A stretch of DNA of 64,000 bases, from assembly GCF_014077095.1 (NCBI RefSeq), contig NZ_JACGVG010000036.1:62001-126000 (forward strand), read 5' to 3'. This DNA comes from Colwellia sp. MB02u-6. Its GTDB lineage: Bacteria > Pseudomonadota > Gammaproteobacteria > Enterobacterales > Alteromonadaceae. Positions 46,385-55,998 of this stretch are shown here, in pieces. The notes under the pieces are model-generated. The model made no database searches. It saw only the letters and a list, made by a program, of their open reading frames with translations, and had not been told where the DNA came from. Position 1 is the first letter of the stretch. Each line of letters opens with the position of its first letter. A program made the translations under genes and the position numbers.

Positions 46385-47479
46385 GTGAGCTACCAAAATA
46401 AAATAGCATTGAGCAACGTTATTGATAGTAAAAATAATAATTTCAATTTAATTAGAATGTTAGCTGCACTCGCAGTTATTATAAGTCACAGCTATGCGCT
46501 TGCTTTAGGGAATAGACAGTTAGAGCCGATTCAAAACTTGTTAGGTATTAGCCTAGGGTCTATAGCTGTAGATATTTTTTTTATTACAAGCGGTTTACTA
46601 GTTACAAGAAGCTTGTTAGTTCGTACCGACTTGAAATTTTTCATCATATCAAGAGTATTGAGAATATTTCCTGCGCTGTTAGTTTCTGTACTATTTTGCG
46701 TAATTTTAGGCGCTTATTTGTCTAGTTTTTCATTGCAGAATTACATGCAAGATTCTGAACTGTTAAATTTTATTATATACAACGCCACAATTATTTTAAC
46801 CGACTATCAAGAATTACCTGGGGTATTTTATACTGCACCGTTCGATAGAAGTGTTAATGGCTCGTTATGGACTTTGCCATGGGAACTACGAATGTACGTG
46901 GTACTTATAGGCTTAGGTGTTTTAAGCTATGTATTAAAGAAGGCAAAAATCACTTTCCCTCATGTTCAGATAATTGTTCAGGCAATTATAGTATTTATCG
47001 CCTTAAGCAGTACTGCACTGTATTTTTATTTTCACTTTAGCGAAAATTTTCATTGGTTTTATTATAAGTTTTTTAGATTTTCATCTGCATTTTTTATTGG
47101 CGGGGGGTTATATGTTCTTAGAAAGTATATACATTTAAACGCTATGTGGGTAATAACAGTTTTATCGTTGCTTCTCTTTGCGCTTTATATGAGTAAAACA
47201 ACTTTCTTTATAGCTTACATTTTCAGTATGCCCTATTTAGTACTTTGTGCGGCTTACCTTCCAAAGGGTAAAATATTAAAATACAACAATGTAGGTGACT
47301 TTTCTTACGGTACTTATATCTACGCTTGGCCAATACAACAAACGTTAGCCATTACAATAATTGGTATTAGCCCTACTGAAATGTCTATTCTATCAGGAGC
47401 TATAGTTATAGTTTTATCGGTAATATCATGGAACTTTATAGAGAAGCCTTCTATGAAGTTAAAGTGGTATTTTATATAA
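46385..47479 (+). CDS. acyltransferase 3 family membrane protein
   Basis: A 364-residue protein with about ten helices. Family landmarks are NFNLIRMLAALAVIISHSYA (R-x10-H), VDIFFITSGLLVTRSLL, and NGSLWTLPWELRMYVVL. These enzymes O-acetylate or otherwise acylate surface sugars. GTG start, 7 nt after AGGA, 1 bp after the polymerase stop. It ends the plus-strand run 41226-47479. Confidence 0.9.
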   Translation: MSYQNKIALSNVIDSKNNNFNLIRMLAALAVIISHSYALALGNRQLEPIQNLLGISLGSIAVDIFFITSGLLVTRSLLVRTDLKFFIISRVLRIFPALLVSVLFCVILGAYLSSFSLQNYMQDSELLNFIIYNATIILTDYQELPGVFYTAPFDRSVNGSLWTLPWELRMYVVLIGLGVLSYVLKKAKITFPHVQIIVQAIIVFIALSSTALYFYFHFSENFHWFYYKFFRFSSAFFIGGGLYVLRKYIHLNAMWVITVLSLLLFALYMSKTTFFIAYIFSMPYLVLCAAYLPKGKILKYNNVGDFSYGTYIYAWPIQQTLAITIIGISPTEMSILSGAIVIVLSVISWNFIEKPSMKLKWYFI

Positions 47480-47664
47480 ATATGCTGTTTGTACAGTCTG
47501 CCATCTCCGCTAGCGATGGTTATGCCTTAAAAATTGCACAACTGATTTTAGCTCTTATGGATAGATTCTTTTAAATGTGTAAAGCCGAGTCGTCACTTTC
47601 ATATTATTAGTTTGTTTTATATGAGTTATGAATAAAACCATTCCCACATCAAAAGACACTTAAT

Positions 47665-49623
47665 TTAATGTGTTGGGTATATTGTTCTAACTTCTGTATT
47701 TTCCAACTGTGTGTTAATACTATTTTTACGGTAAAGCGACAACTGTGCGGGGTTAATATATCCTGCTATTTTTTCCAAATCATTTAATTTTATTCCTTGC
47801 TCAGACAGAAAAGTAAGATAGGTATGTCGCAAGCTTTCTAGGCTAATGCCTTCTGGTTTTGCTAACGCTGCGTCATGAGCGCTATTAGTGATTAAGTGAG
47901 ATAGTTCTTCAAGTGAATAATCTTCATCAAAAATATTGTCTTGCGTGTTTTTATACTGCATAACGTCTGCAGTTAGCAGACTGACTTCAGGTGATAACAC
48001 TATATTTCTGGCGAACGCTCCGTTAACTTCAAGGGTGTTTTTTTCTAAATCAACATCCTGTAACTTAATTGCTAATAACTCTTTAATATTCACGCCACTT
48101 AATACTAGTAAAATAACAAATTTTCCTTGTTTACTAGCAAAACTCACCAGTTTATGACATTCACCAGCACTTAAAAGTCGAAAAATTTCCATAGCAGATT
48201 TTTGTTCAAGCAGTGCTTGATTTTCGGAAATTTGAGCTTCTTGTTGATGAAGCAGTTGTCGCTTATCGCTCATGTCATTGGGCACTACGGTATAGTTTGA
48301 AAAAACTGTTGATGCCTGTTTTTGTCGTACAATATAACTAAACAAGAATAATGCTAATAGTGAAATAACAACCGCTACTAGCAGGCTAATCAAAGAGTCT
48401 CTTTGGTTATTCGGTGCAATCGGGTAATTAGGCACAAACGGATATTCTAGCACCTTAAATTGAGACTTAGCTACTTGCTGCATTTCCTGTAAAAGCAGGC
48501 TATCTTTTAGGCTTTGCGCTTGCGTTACCAACTGATTTAATGAATCGTTCAAACGAGTATATTCTTTTAAACTACGATTAAAAACTTGCGCTTTTACACT
48601 GAGAGTATCAAGTTGCTCGGTTAATAGGCTTACCTTGTTTTTTGCTACCAGCAAGTTGTTATTCGCTTCTTTTACGTACATAGTCTGGCTTAATAGACTC
48701 TGTTCTTCTAATTGGTTTTGCAGATTTAATAATGTTTTTTGCATCGAAATTATTCTAGGATCTTTCTCCATATATTTTCGCGTATATTTCTCAGAAAAGT
48801 CACTCAATTGATTTTCAATTTTAGCTATATTTTGTCTTATCATTGCAAGAGTAGCTTCATCTTCAGGATGAATAATTAACCTATTTTCTTTTTCAGCATA
48901 GTTAATGCGGTTTACTATTTCTTGCTGGTTAAGGTAGTCTTGTTCGGCAGTATGTAGCAATTTCCCCAGCGAATTTACTTTATTTAAAATTCTATTTTCA
49001 TCACGCTCAAGAGAGACAATGTTATTATTTTGGCTATAGGCAATTAACACTGCTTTTTGCTGCGATATTTTTTCCTCTAAAGCATTAAGCATGTTACTTA
49101 TGCTTAATATACTGTCAACATTATTACTATTGTTTTCTGCACTAAAAGTATGAAGGTATTCTTCTACCCAAGTAGACAAGATGGGCTGCAATTGTTCACG
49201 GTTACTACCTGTTGCCTTAAGGTTAATAATTTGACCATTTTGAAGCTCTGCACTTAGCATTTCACTCAGTAACTGCACATTGCTTTGTATACCGTAATTA
49301 ACGAGTATACTGTGATTAACTGCTGTTAATATGCTGTGGCTTGTTAGGCGCTGCTGACTTTGCAAGCTATCTGTCATCAAAGTAGCAGAAGACTGCTCAA
49401 CGGGTATTTGCGTTTTAGAAAGCTGGATAGTCGCTTGGCTTTCAAAAATATTTTCTCTCGTCCATACCAAAATCAACGATACTATAAGAACAAATAAAAA
49501 TGTTCCTATCAGTACTTGCCATTTTTTCGTTTGTAAAATTTCGTTTTGAATATTGGCATCTAATTCTGTATTTTGGGCTTGATATACGGGAGATATCACA
49601 TCTACGCTCCGATCGAAAGACAC
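47665..49623 (-). CDS. Wzz/GumC-type chain-length protein fused to a degenerate tyrosine-recombinase domain
   Basis: A 652-residue protein. Residues 1-435 are a polysaccharide co-polymerase: first membrane helix about 36-54, a periplasmic coiled-coil region, the Pro-rich motif FVPNYPIAPNNQRDS and a second helix about 410-432. The cytoplasmic part (about 478-640) reads like a phage-integrase catalytic domain: LSGVNIKELLAIKLQDVDLE, NIVLSPEV, SLRHTYLTFLSEQG and IAGYINPAQLSLYR. The first catalytic Arg is Asn512, the box II His is absent, and the GH motif is GY (621-622); Arg599 and Tyr631 remain. It is probably not a recombinase. No kinase Walker motifs are seen. Confidence 0.8.
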   Translation of the reverse strand: MSFDRSVDVISPVYQAQNTELDANIQNEILQTKKWQVLIGTFLFVLIVSLILVWTRENIFESQATIQLSKTQIPVEQSSATLMTDSLQSQQRLTSHSILTAVNHSILVNYGIQSNVQLLSEMLSAELQNGQIINLKATGSNREQLQPILSTWVEEYLHTFSAENNSNNVDSILSISNMLNALEEKISQQKAVLIAYSQNNNIVSLERDENRILNKVNSLGKLLHTAEQDYLNQQEIVNRINYAEKENRLIIHPEDEATLAMIRQNIAKIENQLSDFSEKYTRKYMEKDPRIISMQKTLLNLQNQLEEQSLLSQTMYVKEANNNLLVAKNKVSLLTEQLDTLSVKAQVFNRSLKEYTRLNDSLNQLVTQAQSLKDSLLLQEMQQVAKSQFKVLEYPFVPNYPIAPNNQRDSLISLLVAVVISLLALFLFSYIVRQKQASTVFSNYTVVPNDMSDKRQLLHQQEAQISENQALLEQKSAMEIFRLLSAGECHKLVSFASKQGKFVILLVLSGVNIKELLAIKLQDVDLEKNTLEVNGAFARNIVLSPEVSLLTADVMQYKNTQDNIFDEDYSLEELSHLITNSAHDAALAKPEGISLESLRHTYLTFLSEQGIKLNDLEKIAGYINPAQLSLYRKNSINTQLENTEVRTIYPTH

Positions 49624-49858
49624 TAGTTATTACTCATTTGTGTTGTGTATAAGAGACTAAGATTAAGAGTCAATAGGTTTAATAAATGGCTAACTCATTT
49701 AATCTATAGAGATTAAATAGTATTTCAAATGTGTGACATTAAAATGACAAAGATGAACCACCAGATCGCTACTTAATAACAGAGTTTAAGCTGTATTTTA
49801 AAAGTTAGTAGTTGTGCTTAATAAAACCAAATAGAAGTTTTCATTTGATCTGCTGGTT

Positions 49859-50254
49859 TTAATTTATTTCTCTTACTATTTCAATAATTTCAGTGGTTGA
49901 TATTGAAGGTGTTCTCGGTAAATAAATAACTTCGCATATAGCGTTAAACTCATCAAAACGCCCTTGCCAATCATCGCCCATCACTAATATATCAGCCTTA
50001 GTGTCGATGATATATTGACGCTTTAACTCCAGTGAGTTTTCGAAGAAAACTTCATTAACACATTTTAATTCTTTAATTATTTCCATGCGATGTTGTTCAT
50101 TGCATATTGGATTTCGCTGCTTTTTAGAGAAATTTAACGCATCGGTTGATACACCAACAATTAAATAAGCACCTAGGGCTTTTGCCCGTTTTAATATCTG
50201 TAAATGACCAATATGAAATAAATCAAATGTGCCAAAGGTAAGTACCTTTTTCAT
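49859..50254 (-). CDS. glycerol-3-phosphate cytidylyltransferase (TagD-like)
   Basis: A 131-residue nucleotidyltransferase that would make CDP-glycerol from CTP and glycerol-3-phosphate. Motifs: TFGTFDLFHIGHLQILKRAK (HxGH), NPICNEQHRMEIIKELK, and LPRTPSISTTEI (the RTxGISTT-type motif). Length and order match TagD/TarD. It lies 26 bp downstream of a CDP-glycerol glycerophosphotransferase-like gene, which supports the assignment; ethanolamine-phosphate or heptose relatives have different motif surroundings. Confidence 0.87.
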   Translation of the reverse strand: MKKVLTFGTFDLFHIGHLQILKRAKALGAYLIVGVSTDALNFSKKQRNPICNEQHRMEIIKELKCVNEVFFENSLELKRQYIIDTKADILVMGDDWQGRFDEFNAICEVIYLPRTPSISTTEIIEIVREIN

Positions 50255-50280
50255 AAACTTATATCCTTATTTGTTATTTG

Positions 50281-51465
50281 TTATTTGGTCAGTTCATTAT
50301 AAAGTTGATTTGAGAATGGCGAAGAATCATGTTGAGTTTTATCATGAAACTTAGCTTTTAAGTGATCGTACTGCTTTTTATACTCTATTGATTTACTATC
50401 ATTTTTTAGCATAATCAATCGATCTAGTATGTCATTCCAACTATAGCAATAGGGCTTTAATGTCACCTCCTCAAATTCAAAATAAAGTGCTCGTTCACGT
50501 TTTTTATAAAGGTCTAAGTCGAACGGTGCAAACACAATAGGCTTATTTGACAATAGAAAGTCAAAATAAATACTTGAATAATCTGTGATTAAGCAATCAT
50601 ATTGGTTGATTGTTTGGTATATGTCGTTTCCTGCATCTAACTGAATATTTTTTGAATTTTTTATTTGTTTTACTATTTGATAAGGCGGTTTATTTACTGG
50701 GTGCATGCGTAACGTTAACTGAATATTATGCTTTGTAAGTTCAGTTTCCATTTGCTCAATGTCAAATCCGTACTTTTCAAACAGATCACATTCAGACGCC
50801 ATTCCACCTCGAAATGTTGGCATGTAAATACATTTAAATTGTTCGTTTTCAATATTTTCAATATTTTCAAAAAAAACATCATTACGAGGAAAGCCACAAG
50901 TTAATACCTTGTTTAGAGGAACTCTAAATGCTTTTGCTAATACATTTTGCGTAAGTTCACTGGTGGCGACAACAATATCATTTCGGTGTTTATTATAAGG
51001 TGACAACCAATCAATAAACCGCCCCATTGAGTTTTTTGGATTTTCACGTTCACCAAAGACGTCAAACATTATTTTTTTTAAGGGAATACCATGCCAGAGT
51101 TGAACAACCTCTGTTCTCTGCCCTATAGAAGGAGAAAATAGATCATCGTGCAGCGACTGACAAATAAAAGCCTTACTCGCTCGTAATTGATGCCAAATTC
51201 CTTTATAACTTCTCTCATGATAAGCGCAGTAACCTTTTTGCTGAAGCTCTATCAATATATTAGGCTTTTTAGTGATCCATACGGCTTTAGTCTTATCACC
51301 ATGATACTTATTTACGAATTCAAAGAAAGCTTTAGGGTTGTCACTATATTTTTGACCAAACCATGCGCTAAACACCCATAAACTTTTACGCTTTGGGATA
51401 ATTTTACCAAGCATATAAAAAAACAAATTAATAACTAATGCACTAGCAAGTTGTATTTTATTCAT
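50281..51465 (-). CDS. CDP-glycerol glycerophosphotransferase family protein (TagB/TagF-like)
   Basis: A protein of 394 residues from ATG 51465 (AAGGA 8 nt upstream); the frame is open from 51504. Family blocks are VVQLWHGIPLKKIMFDVFG, PTFRGGMASECD, LRMHPVNKPPYQIV and CLITDYSSIYFDFLLSNKPI. Such enzymes add glycerol-phosphate units from CDP-glycerol. With TagD next to it, the polysaccharide probably carries glycerol-phosphate as a backbone or side group. Known in Gram-positive teichoic acids and some Gram-negative capsules. Confidence 0.87.
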   Translation of the reverse strand: MNKIQLASALVINLFFYMLGKIIPKRKSLWVFSAWFGQKYSDNPKAFFEFVNKYHGDKTKAVWITKKPNILIELQQKGYCAYHERSYKGIWHQLRASKAFICQSLHDDLFSPSIGQRTEVVQLWHGIPLKKIMFDVFGERENPKNSMGRFIDWLSPYNKHRNDIVVATSELTQNVLAKAFRVPLNKVLTCGFPRNDVFFENIENIENEQFKCIYMPTFRGGMASECDLFEKYGFDIEQMETELTKHNIQLTLRMHPVNKPPYQIVKQIKNSKNIQLDAGNDIYQTINQYDCLITDYSSIYFDFLLSNKPIVFAPFDLDLYKKRERALYFEFEEVTLKPYCYSWNDILDRLIMLKNDSKSIEYKKQYDHLKAKFHDKTQHDSSPFSNQLYNELTK

Positions 51466-51564
51466 CAAAAAAATCCTTTTATTCTTTTTTATTACTTCAT
51501 CCAACTTGCTTCGAAAAACTGTTTATAGTGAAAAAAACCAACAGTAAACCTGAATACAGTGTGA

Positions 51565-52500
51565 TTATTTAGCGGCTATTTTACGTTTGGTTTTTTGCAG
51601 TATATGCCAAACAAAGTTTGGCACTAATTTTATGAGCCAGCCTTTTAAAAAGCACGGAATATTTTTTTTAGTTCGGTGCGCACGAATAAAAGTATTACCG
51701 GCTAAATTATACAAGCCCGAATAAATATAAGATTTAGTATACCTAAGGTGTAGCTGTTGTTTGATTAACGACCAGTCTGCAGTTTTTTGATAAATAGCCG
51801 CTATTGTTTCAATTTTTTTTAAACATACCATTTCAGCTTCATGCATTTTTTCATCGTTTAATGAGTAATTGTCGCCATGAAATACGTGAACAGCAAGGTG
51901 TTCTGCAACAAAATCAAACTCACAAACCATGGCTAATTTAAGCCAAAGGTGCCAGTCGTCTACCCCCATTAAAGCTCTGTCATCGTCAAAACCATTGACT
52001 TGCTGTAAGTCGCTTTTCCGAACTACAGCGGTACAGCAAGTGAGCATATTCAATTGAACTAATTGCTCGAACACCTTGCCTTTGTGCTTATTTTTAAAAC
52101 CCGATTTTGACTGTCTTTTATATAAAATATAATCAGTAATGGCGCCACAGTAAACTAGACCAACTTTGTTATTACTAAACAATGGCATTTGTTGACTGAG
52201 CTTGCTTGGTAGCCATAAATCATCTTGATCACAAAAGGCGATAAAATCACCTTTTGCTTGCGCGATACCAAAGTTTCTAGCGTGAGCAACACCGCCATTA
52301 CTATTAAAAAAAGGCTTGATACGAGAGTCTTGCGCTACAAGTTGACGAATAATAGCGCTTGAATTATCTACAGAACCATCATCAACTAAAATAAGTTCAA
52401 TATTTTCATAGTCTTGAGCTGATATCGACTCAACAGTTTTTTCTAGATATTCTGCACCGTTATATACAGGTACAACAACAGAAACTAATACTTGCGACAC
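51565..52500 (-). CDS. glycosyltransferase, GT2 family
   Basis: A 311-residue enzyme starting SQVLVSVVVPVYNGAEYLEK. GT2 motifs are LILVDDGSVDNSSA, GDFIAFCDQDDLWLPSKL (metal site) and GVDDWHLWLKLAMVCEFD (catalytic-base region). It is the first gene of the minus-strand unit that continues with the TagF- and TagD-like genes, and is divergent from the CapK-like gene across 260 bp. Confidence 0.9.
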   Translation of the reverse strand: MSQVLVSVVVPVYNGAEYLEKTVESISAQDYENIELILVDDGSVDNSSAIIRQLVAQDSRIKPFFNSNGGVAHARNFGIAQAKGDFIAFCDQDDLWLPSKLSQQMPLFSNNKVGLVYCGAITDYILYKRQSKSGFKNKHKGKVFEQLVQLNMLTCCTAVVRKSDLQQVNGFDDDRALMGVDDWHLWLKLAMVCEFDFVAEHLAVHVFHGDNYSLNDEKMHEAEMVCLKKIETIAAIYQKTADWSLIKQQLHLRYTKSYIYSGLYNLAGNTFIRAHRTKKNIPCFLKGWLIKLVPNFVWHILQKTKRKIAAK

Positions 52501-52760
52501 AAAAACGTCCTTTTATTTACTTCTCTGTGTAATTCACACAGGTAACCATGTAGTCAAACTTTAGCTTGCCAGGTTAACAGCATAAATGCCGCCCTAAATG
52601 TAAGTACATAAATATTTAGTTAAAATAGTTAACGCTACAAATGCCTTTATTTAAGTCATAACAACTGCTGTATTTTTATCAACAAAGCCGTCAATTTTTT
52701 ATTATCTAGGAATATTACTATAAAAACGTTACTTTTATGTAATTAATTTGTTAAATTCAA

Positions 52761-54140
52761 ATGATTGAACGACTAAAAATAAAAGGACGATTTTTACTGA
52801 TGTATACCGCAACTTTTCGTCATGTATTAATGCCGATGTATGAACTTGTTAAAGGTAAAAATCTTGTTGAACATATCACCCATTATGAACAACATTTAAC
52901 CTGGACGCCTGAAGAGTTAAAACAACATCAGTGGCAGCAGCTGCGAAAACTGCTTGAGCATGCATTTAACCATACCAGCTTTTATCCCAAATTTTGGGCT
53001 AAAGTTGGCATTCACTCTATTGATGACATTAATACTATGTCAGATTTTGCCAAACTCCCCTTAGTGACTAAAGATGATATTACCGAGCATTACCGTGACA
53101 TTGTCGCCAATAACGCAAAAAACAATATCAAAAAAGCGACCGGTGGCTCTACAGGGCAACCGTTTCGTTTCGAACTTGATATAGGAAGCAATACGCGCCG
53201 AGAAGCTATTATGTGGCGCGGTTATGGTTGGTTAGGCGCAGGCTTAGGCCAAAAAACGTTATACATTTGGGGGGCTGATATTGGTCAACCCACATTATTT
53301 AAAAGTATAAAAAATAATTTGTACCATAGGTTTTACAATAGAAAAATGCTTAATTCGTTCGCCATGAACACCAACAATATGCATACCTATGTAGAGGAGA
53401 TAAATAGTTATCGACCCACAGCAATGGTTTCTTATGTGAACCCTTTATATGAATTAGCTCGATTTATTATCGAACACAAAATATCGGTATTCTCCCCGAA
53501 AACCATTCTGACTGGTGCCGAGCCATTGCACGAATTTCAAAGAGAAATCATCGAAAAAGCTTTTAACTGTGAGGTTTATAATACCTTTGGTTGCCGTGAA
53601 TTTATGTTAATGTCAGCAGAATGCCAAGAACACAAAAATCTTCATATCAATAGTGATCACCTAGTGGTGGAAACCGTTAACGATTTAGGGCGGTCAATAA
53701 CTGGCGAGTCAGGCGATTTGGTTGTTACCGACTTATATAATTACGGTATGCCGTTAATTCGATATCTGAATGGTGATCGAGCCACTTTAATAGACCAAGC
53801 TTGCGGGTGCGAAAACCCGTTACCCATTATGAGCAGTATTGATGGCCGTAAACTCGATATGATTAAAACTGCTTCTGGCAAATCAATTCCCGGCGAGCTT
53901 TTCCCACACTTGTTTAAAGAATTTATTGGCATAGATAAATTTCAAGTTAAACAAAGTGAAATATCTAGTTTGCAGATACTGTTGATTATCAATAAGCACT
54001 TTACTGAACAAAACAAAAATGACATTGCCAAAGAGATAAATAAATACGCTGAAAACGAGTTACAGCTGATGTTTGATCTAGTAGATGATATACCGCTAAC
54101 CGTTAGCGGCAAACACAGAGTAACTATCTGTGAACTCTGA
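52761..54140 (+). CDS. PaaK/CapK-like phenylacetate-CoA ligase family protein
   Basis: A 459-residue adenylate-forming protein. The phosphate-binding loop is KKATGGSTGQPFRFELD, with ILTGAEPLHEFQ and YNTFGCREFMLMSAEC, then GDLVVTDLYNYGMPLIRYL and a C-terminal domain with LTVSGKHR. CapK-type members recur in capsule and exopolysaccharide loci, where they may activate an acid for transfer to sugar. Substrate unknown. First of an eight-gene plus-strand run to 61048; the next gene overlaps by 11 bp. Confidence 0.85.
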   Translation: MIERLKIKGRFLLMYTATFRHVLMPMYELVKGKNLVEHITHYEQHLTWTPEELKQHQWQQLRKLLEHAFNHTSFYPKFWAKVGIHSIDDINTMSDFAKLPLVTKDDITEHYRDIVANNAKNNIKKATGGSTGQPFRFELDIGSNTRREAIMWRGYGWLGAGLGQKTLYIWGADIGQPTLFKSIKNNLYHRFYNRKMLNSFAMNTNNMHTYVEEINSYRPTAMVSYVNPLYELARFIIEHKISVFSPKTILTGAEPLHEFQREIIEKAFNCEVYNTFGCREFMLMSAECQEHKNLHINSDHLVVETVNDLGRSITGESGDLVVTDLYNYGMPLIRYLNGDRATLIDQACGCENPLPIMSSIDGRKLDMIKTASGKSIPGELFPHLFKEFIGIDKFQVKQSEISSLQILLIINKHFTEQNKNDIAKEINKYAENELQLMFDLVDDIPLTVSGKHRVTICEL

Positions 54141-55272
54141 TAAAAGCAAACAATCACTTGTTATCATATCTAATTTATACCCTTTACCTTGGGAGCCTAA
54201 CAGAGCAACATTCAACCGTCAGCAGTTTGCTCAACTCGATGATGACTTTACTAAAAGTGTTTTAGTGCCCATTGCCTTTGCTGATTGGATTTCACATAGA
54301 AAAGCGCTTAAACAAACAGAGAACTTGCGATACGTGCCTTACTTTTACCTGCCAAAGTTTGGTCGACGATTTTATAGCGCTATGATGTTTGCCTCTATAA
54401 TGCTGCATTCTGGTTACTGGTTAATGCACAAAAAGCCGAAAAAAATATTCGCCAGCTGGGCCTTTCCCGATGCAGTAGCGGCTAGTTGGATCAGCAAGCT
54501 ATTTAATTGTGACTTCTATTTTAAAGTGCATGGCAGTGATATTAATTTGCATGGCAAAGTACCGGCTCGCGCCAAACAAATAGTTAATGCCAGTAAAAAA
54601 GCTTTAGGTATTTTGTCAGTCTCTCAGGCTCTCGCTAATGAAATGATAGCTATGGGTGTTAATAAAGAAAAGATTCATGTTATTTACAACGGTGTTGATC
54701 ACCAAAAGTTTCAAGTTCAACATGCCATATCAAAAGAAAAAACTGATGATTATATTTTATATGTCGGCAATTTAAAAAAAGAGAAAGGTGTCATTGAACT
54801 ACTCAAAGGCTTTGCTGCAATAAGTGAAAAACACCCTACCCTTAAATTGTTATATGCTGGGCCTGGTAATTTACGCAGTGAAATTTCTAGCCAAGCAAAA
54901 CATTTAACCATCAGTGACAAGGTTATTTTATTGGGCAGTGTTGATCATGACCAATTGCCTGAGCTTATCAGCCAAGCTCGTGTATTAGCTTTACCGAGTT
55001 ATAACGAAGGTGTGCCGAATGTAGTACTTGAAGCAATGGCTTGTGGCACAACGGTATTGGTCAGTAATGTTGGTGGTATTCCTGAAGTGGTTGACGAAAA
55101 AATTTGTGGCAAAATAATTGCAGCCAAAAGTGACTTGGCCGTGGCCAATGGCTTGGCTTATGTTTTATCAAAAAAATGGGATAAAGAAAAAATACAGCGG
55201 CATAGCTTACAGTTTTCTTGGCAAAAAAATCGCCAGCAATTACTGCAAATGTTAATGAAAATTAACATTTAA
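54130..55272 (+). CDS. glycosyltransferase, GT4 family
   Basis: A 380-residue GT-B enzyme. N-terminal KQSLVIISNLYPLPWEPNRA and KVHGSDINLHGKVP are typical of exosortase-linked and colanic-acid type GT4 proteins. The donor domain has LYVGNLKKEKGVIELLKGF and PSYNEGVPNVVLEAMACGTT. GTG start overlapping the CapK-like gene. A GT4 with the same opening pattern is common in exosortase A loci. Confidence 0.88.
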   Translation: MNSDKSKQSLVIISNLYPLPWEPNRATFNRQQFAQLDDDFTKSVLVPIAFADWISHRKALKQTENLRYVPYFYLPKFGRRFYSAMMFASIMLHSGYWLMHKKPKKIFASWAFPDAVAASWISKLFNCDFYFKVHGSDINLHGKVPARAKQIVNASKKALGILSVSQALANEMIAMGVNKEKIHVIYNGVDHQKFQVQHAISKEKTDDYILYVGNLKKEKGVIELLKGFAAISEKHPTLKLLYAGPGNLRSEISSQAKHLTISDKVILLGSVDHDQLPELISQARVLALPSYNEGVPNVVLEAMACGTTVLVSNVGGIPEVVDEKICGKIIAAKSDLAVANGLAYVLSKKWDKEKIQRHSLQFSWQKNRQQLLQMLMKINI

Positions 55273-55356
55273 TAGCTTAATTATTAACATTAAGGGTATG
55301 ATTATTAATCGTTACTGTTACACTGTGATTAAATCAAATAATGGAACTATGATTTA

Positions 55357-55998
55357 ATGCTCAGTAAATTAAAATATCTCCTCAGGTCAATCATAATGCC
55401 CGACCGTTTATTTTTATTGAGCAAAACTCAACAAGAAAAAACACTCTACTTAACCTTTGACGATGGCCCTGTTCCTGGCATAATCGAGCGTTTGTTGGAT
55501 TTACTTGATAAATATCAAATTAAGGTCACCTTTTTTATTATTGGTAGTCGAGCAGAAAAAAACCCTGATTTACTGCACGAAATCCACAAGCGCGCTCACA
55601 CCATCGCCAATCACTCTTATAGTCATCCAGCGTTTGATAAAATTTCACATACTAAAAAAATAATAGAAATTGATAAAACTAATCTCATTATTAAACAGGT
55701 TACGGGTAAACCTTGTACCTTATTTAGAGCGCCTCAGGGGCGTTGGGATAAACGCTTAATATTGACACTGCTGCTGAAAAAAATTACCGCAGTACATTGG
55801 AGTCGCGACTCTCAAGACTTTTTAAAAGAGCCTGCTAATAAAATTGCCGAACGCTTGCTAAAACAGCCAGTTAAGTCTGGCGATATTATTCTGTTTCATG
55901 ACGACAACATACTTTGTATCGATGCACTTGACATACTAATTCCGCAATGGCTTGAGCAAGGTTACTGTTTTAGCGCACTGGAGCACAAATACGAGTGA
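55357..55998 (+). CDS. polysaccharide deacetylase (NodB family)
   Basis: A 213-residue carbohydrate esterase (CE4). Motif 1 is LYLTFDDGPVPG (catalytic base and metal Asp), motif 2 HTIANHSYSHPAF (HxxxH), motif 3 LFRAPQGRWD (RxPxG), followed by DSQDF and GDIILFHDDN. All ligands are present, so it should be active. No signal peptide; it might act on cytosolic lipid-linked sugars. The next gene overlaps by 4 bp. Confidence 0.9.
   Translation: MLSKLKYLLRSIIMPDRLFLLSKTQQEKTLYLTFDDGPVPGIIERLLDLLDKYQIKVTFFIIGSRAEKNPDLLHEIHKRAHTIANHSYSHPAFDKISHTKKIIEIDKTNLIIKQVTGKPCTLFRAPQGRWDKRLILTLLLKKITAVHWSRDSQDFLKEPANKIAERLLKQPVKSGDIILFHDDNILCIDALDILIPQWLEQGYCFSALEHKYE

Noticed and set aside
47936-48200. Active site-specific recombinase encoded by the C-terminal part of the 47.7-kb gene
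   Set aside because: The first catalytic Arg, the box II His and the GH histidine are replaced, and no attachment-like repeats are near. A structural or binding role is more likely.
50268-50290. CRISPR-like or regulatory repeat from TTATTTG copies
   Set aside because: Three short AT-rich heptamers in tandem next to a start codon are too short and too simple; no CRISPR array is seen anywhere in the window.
52736-52760. Second copy of the exosortase dyad upstream of the CapK-like gene
   Set aside because: Only one half (TGTAATTAA) is similar; the other arm and the spacing do not match.
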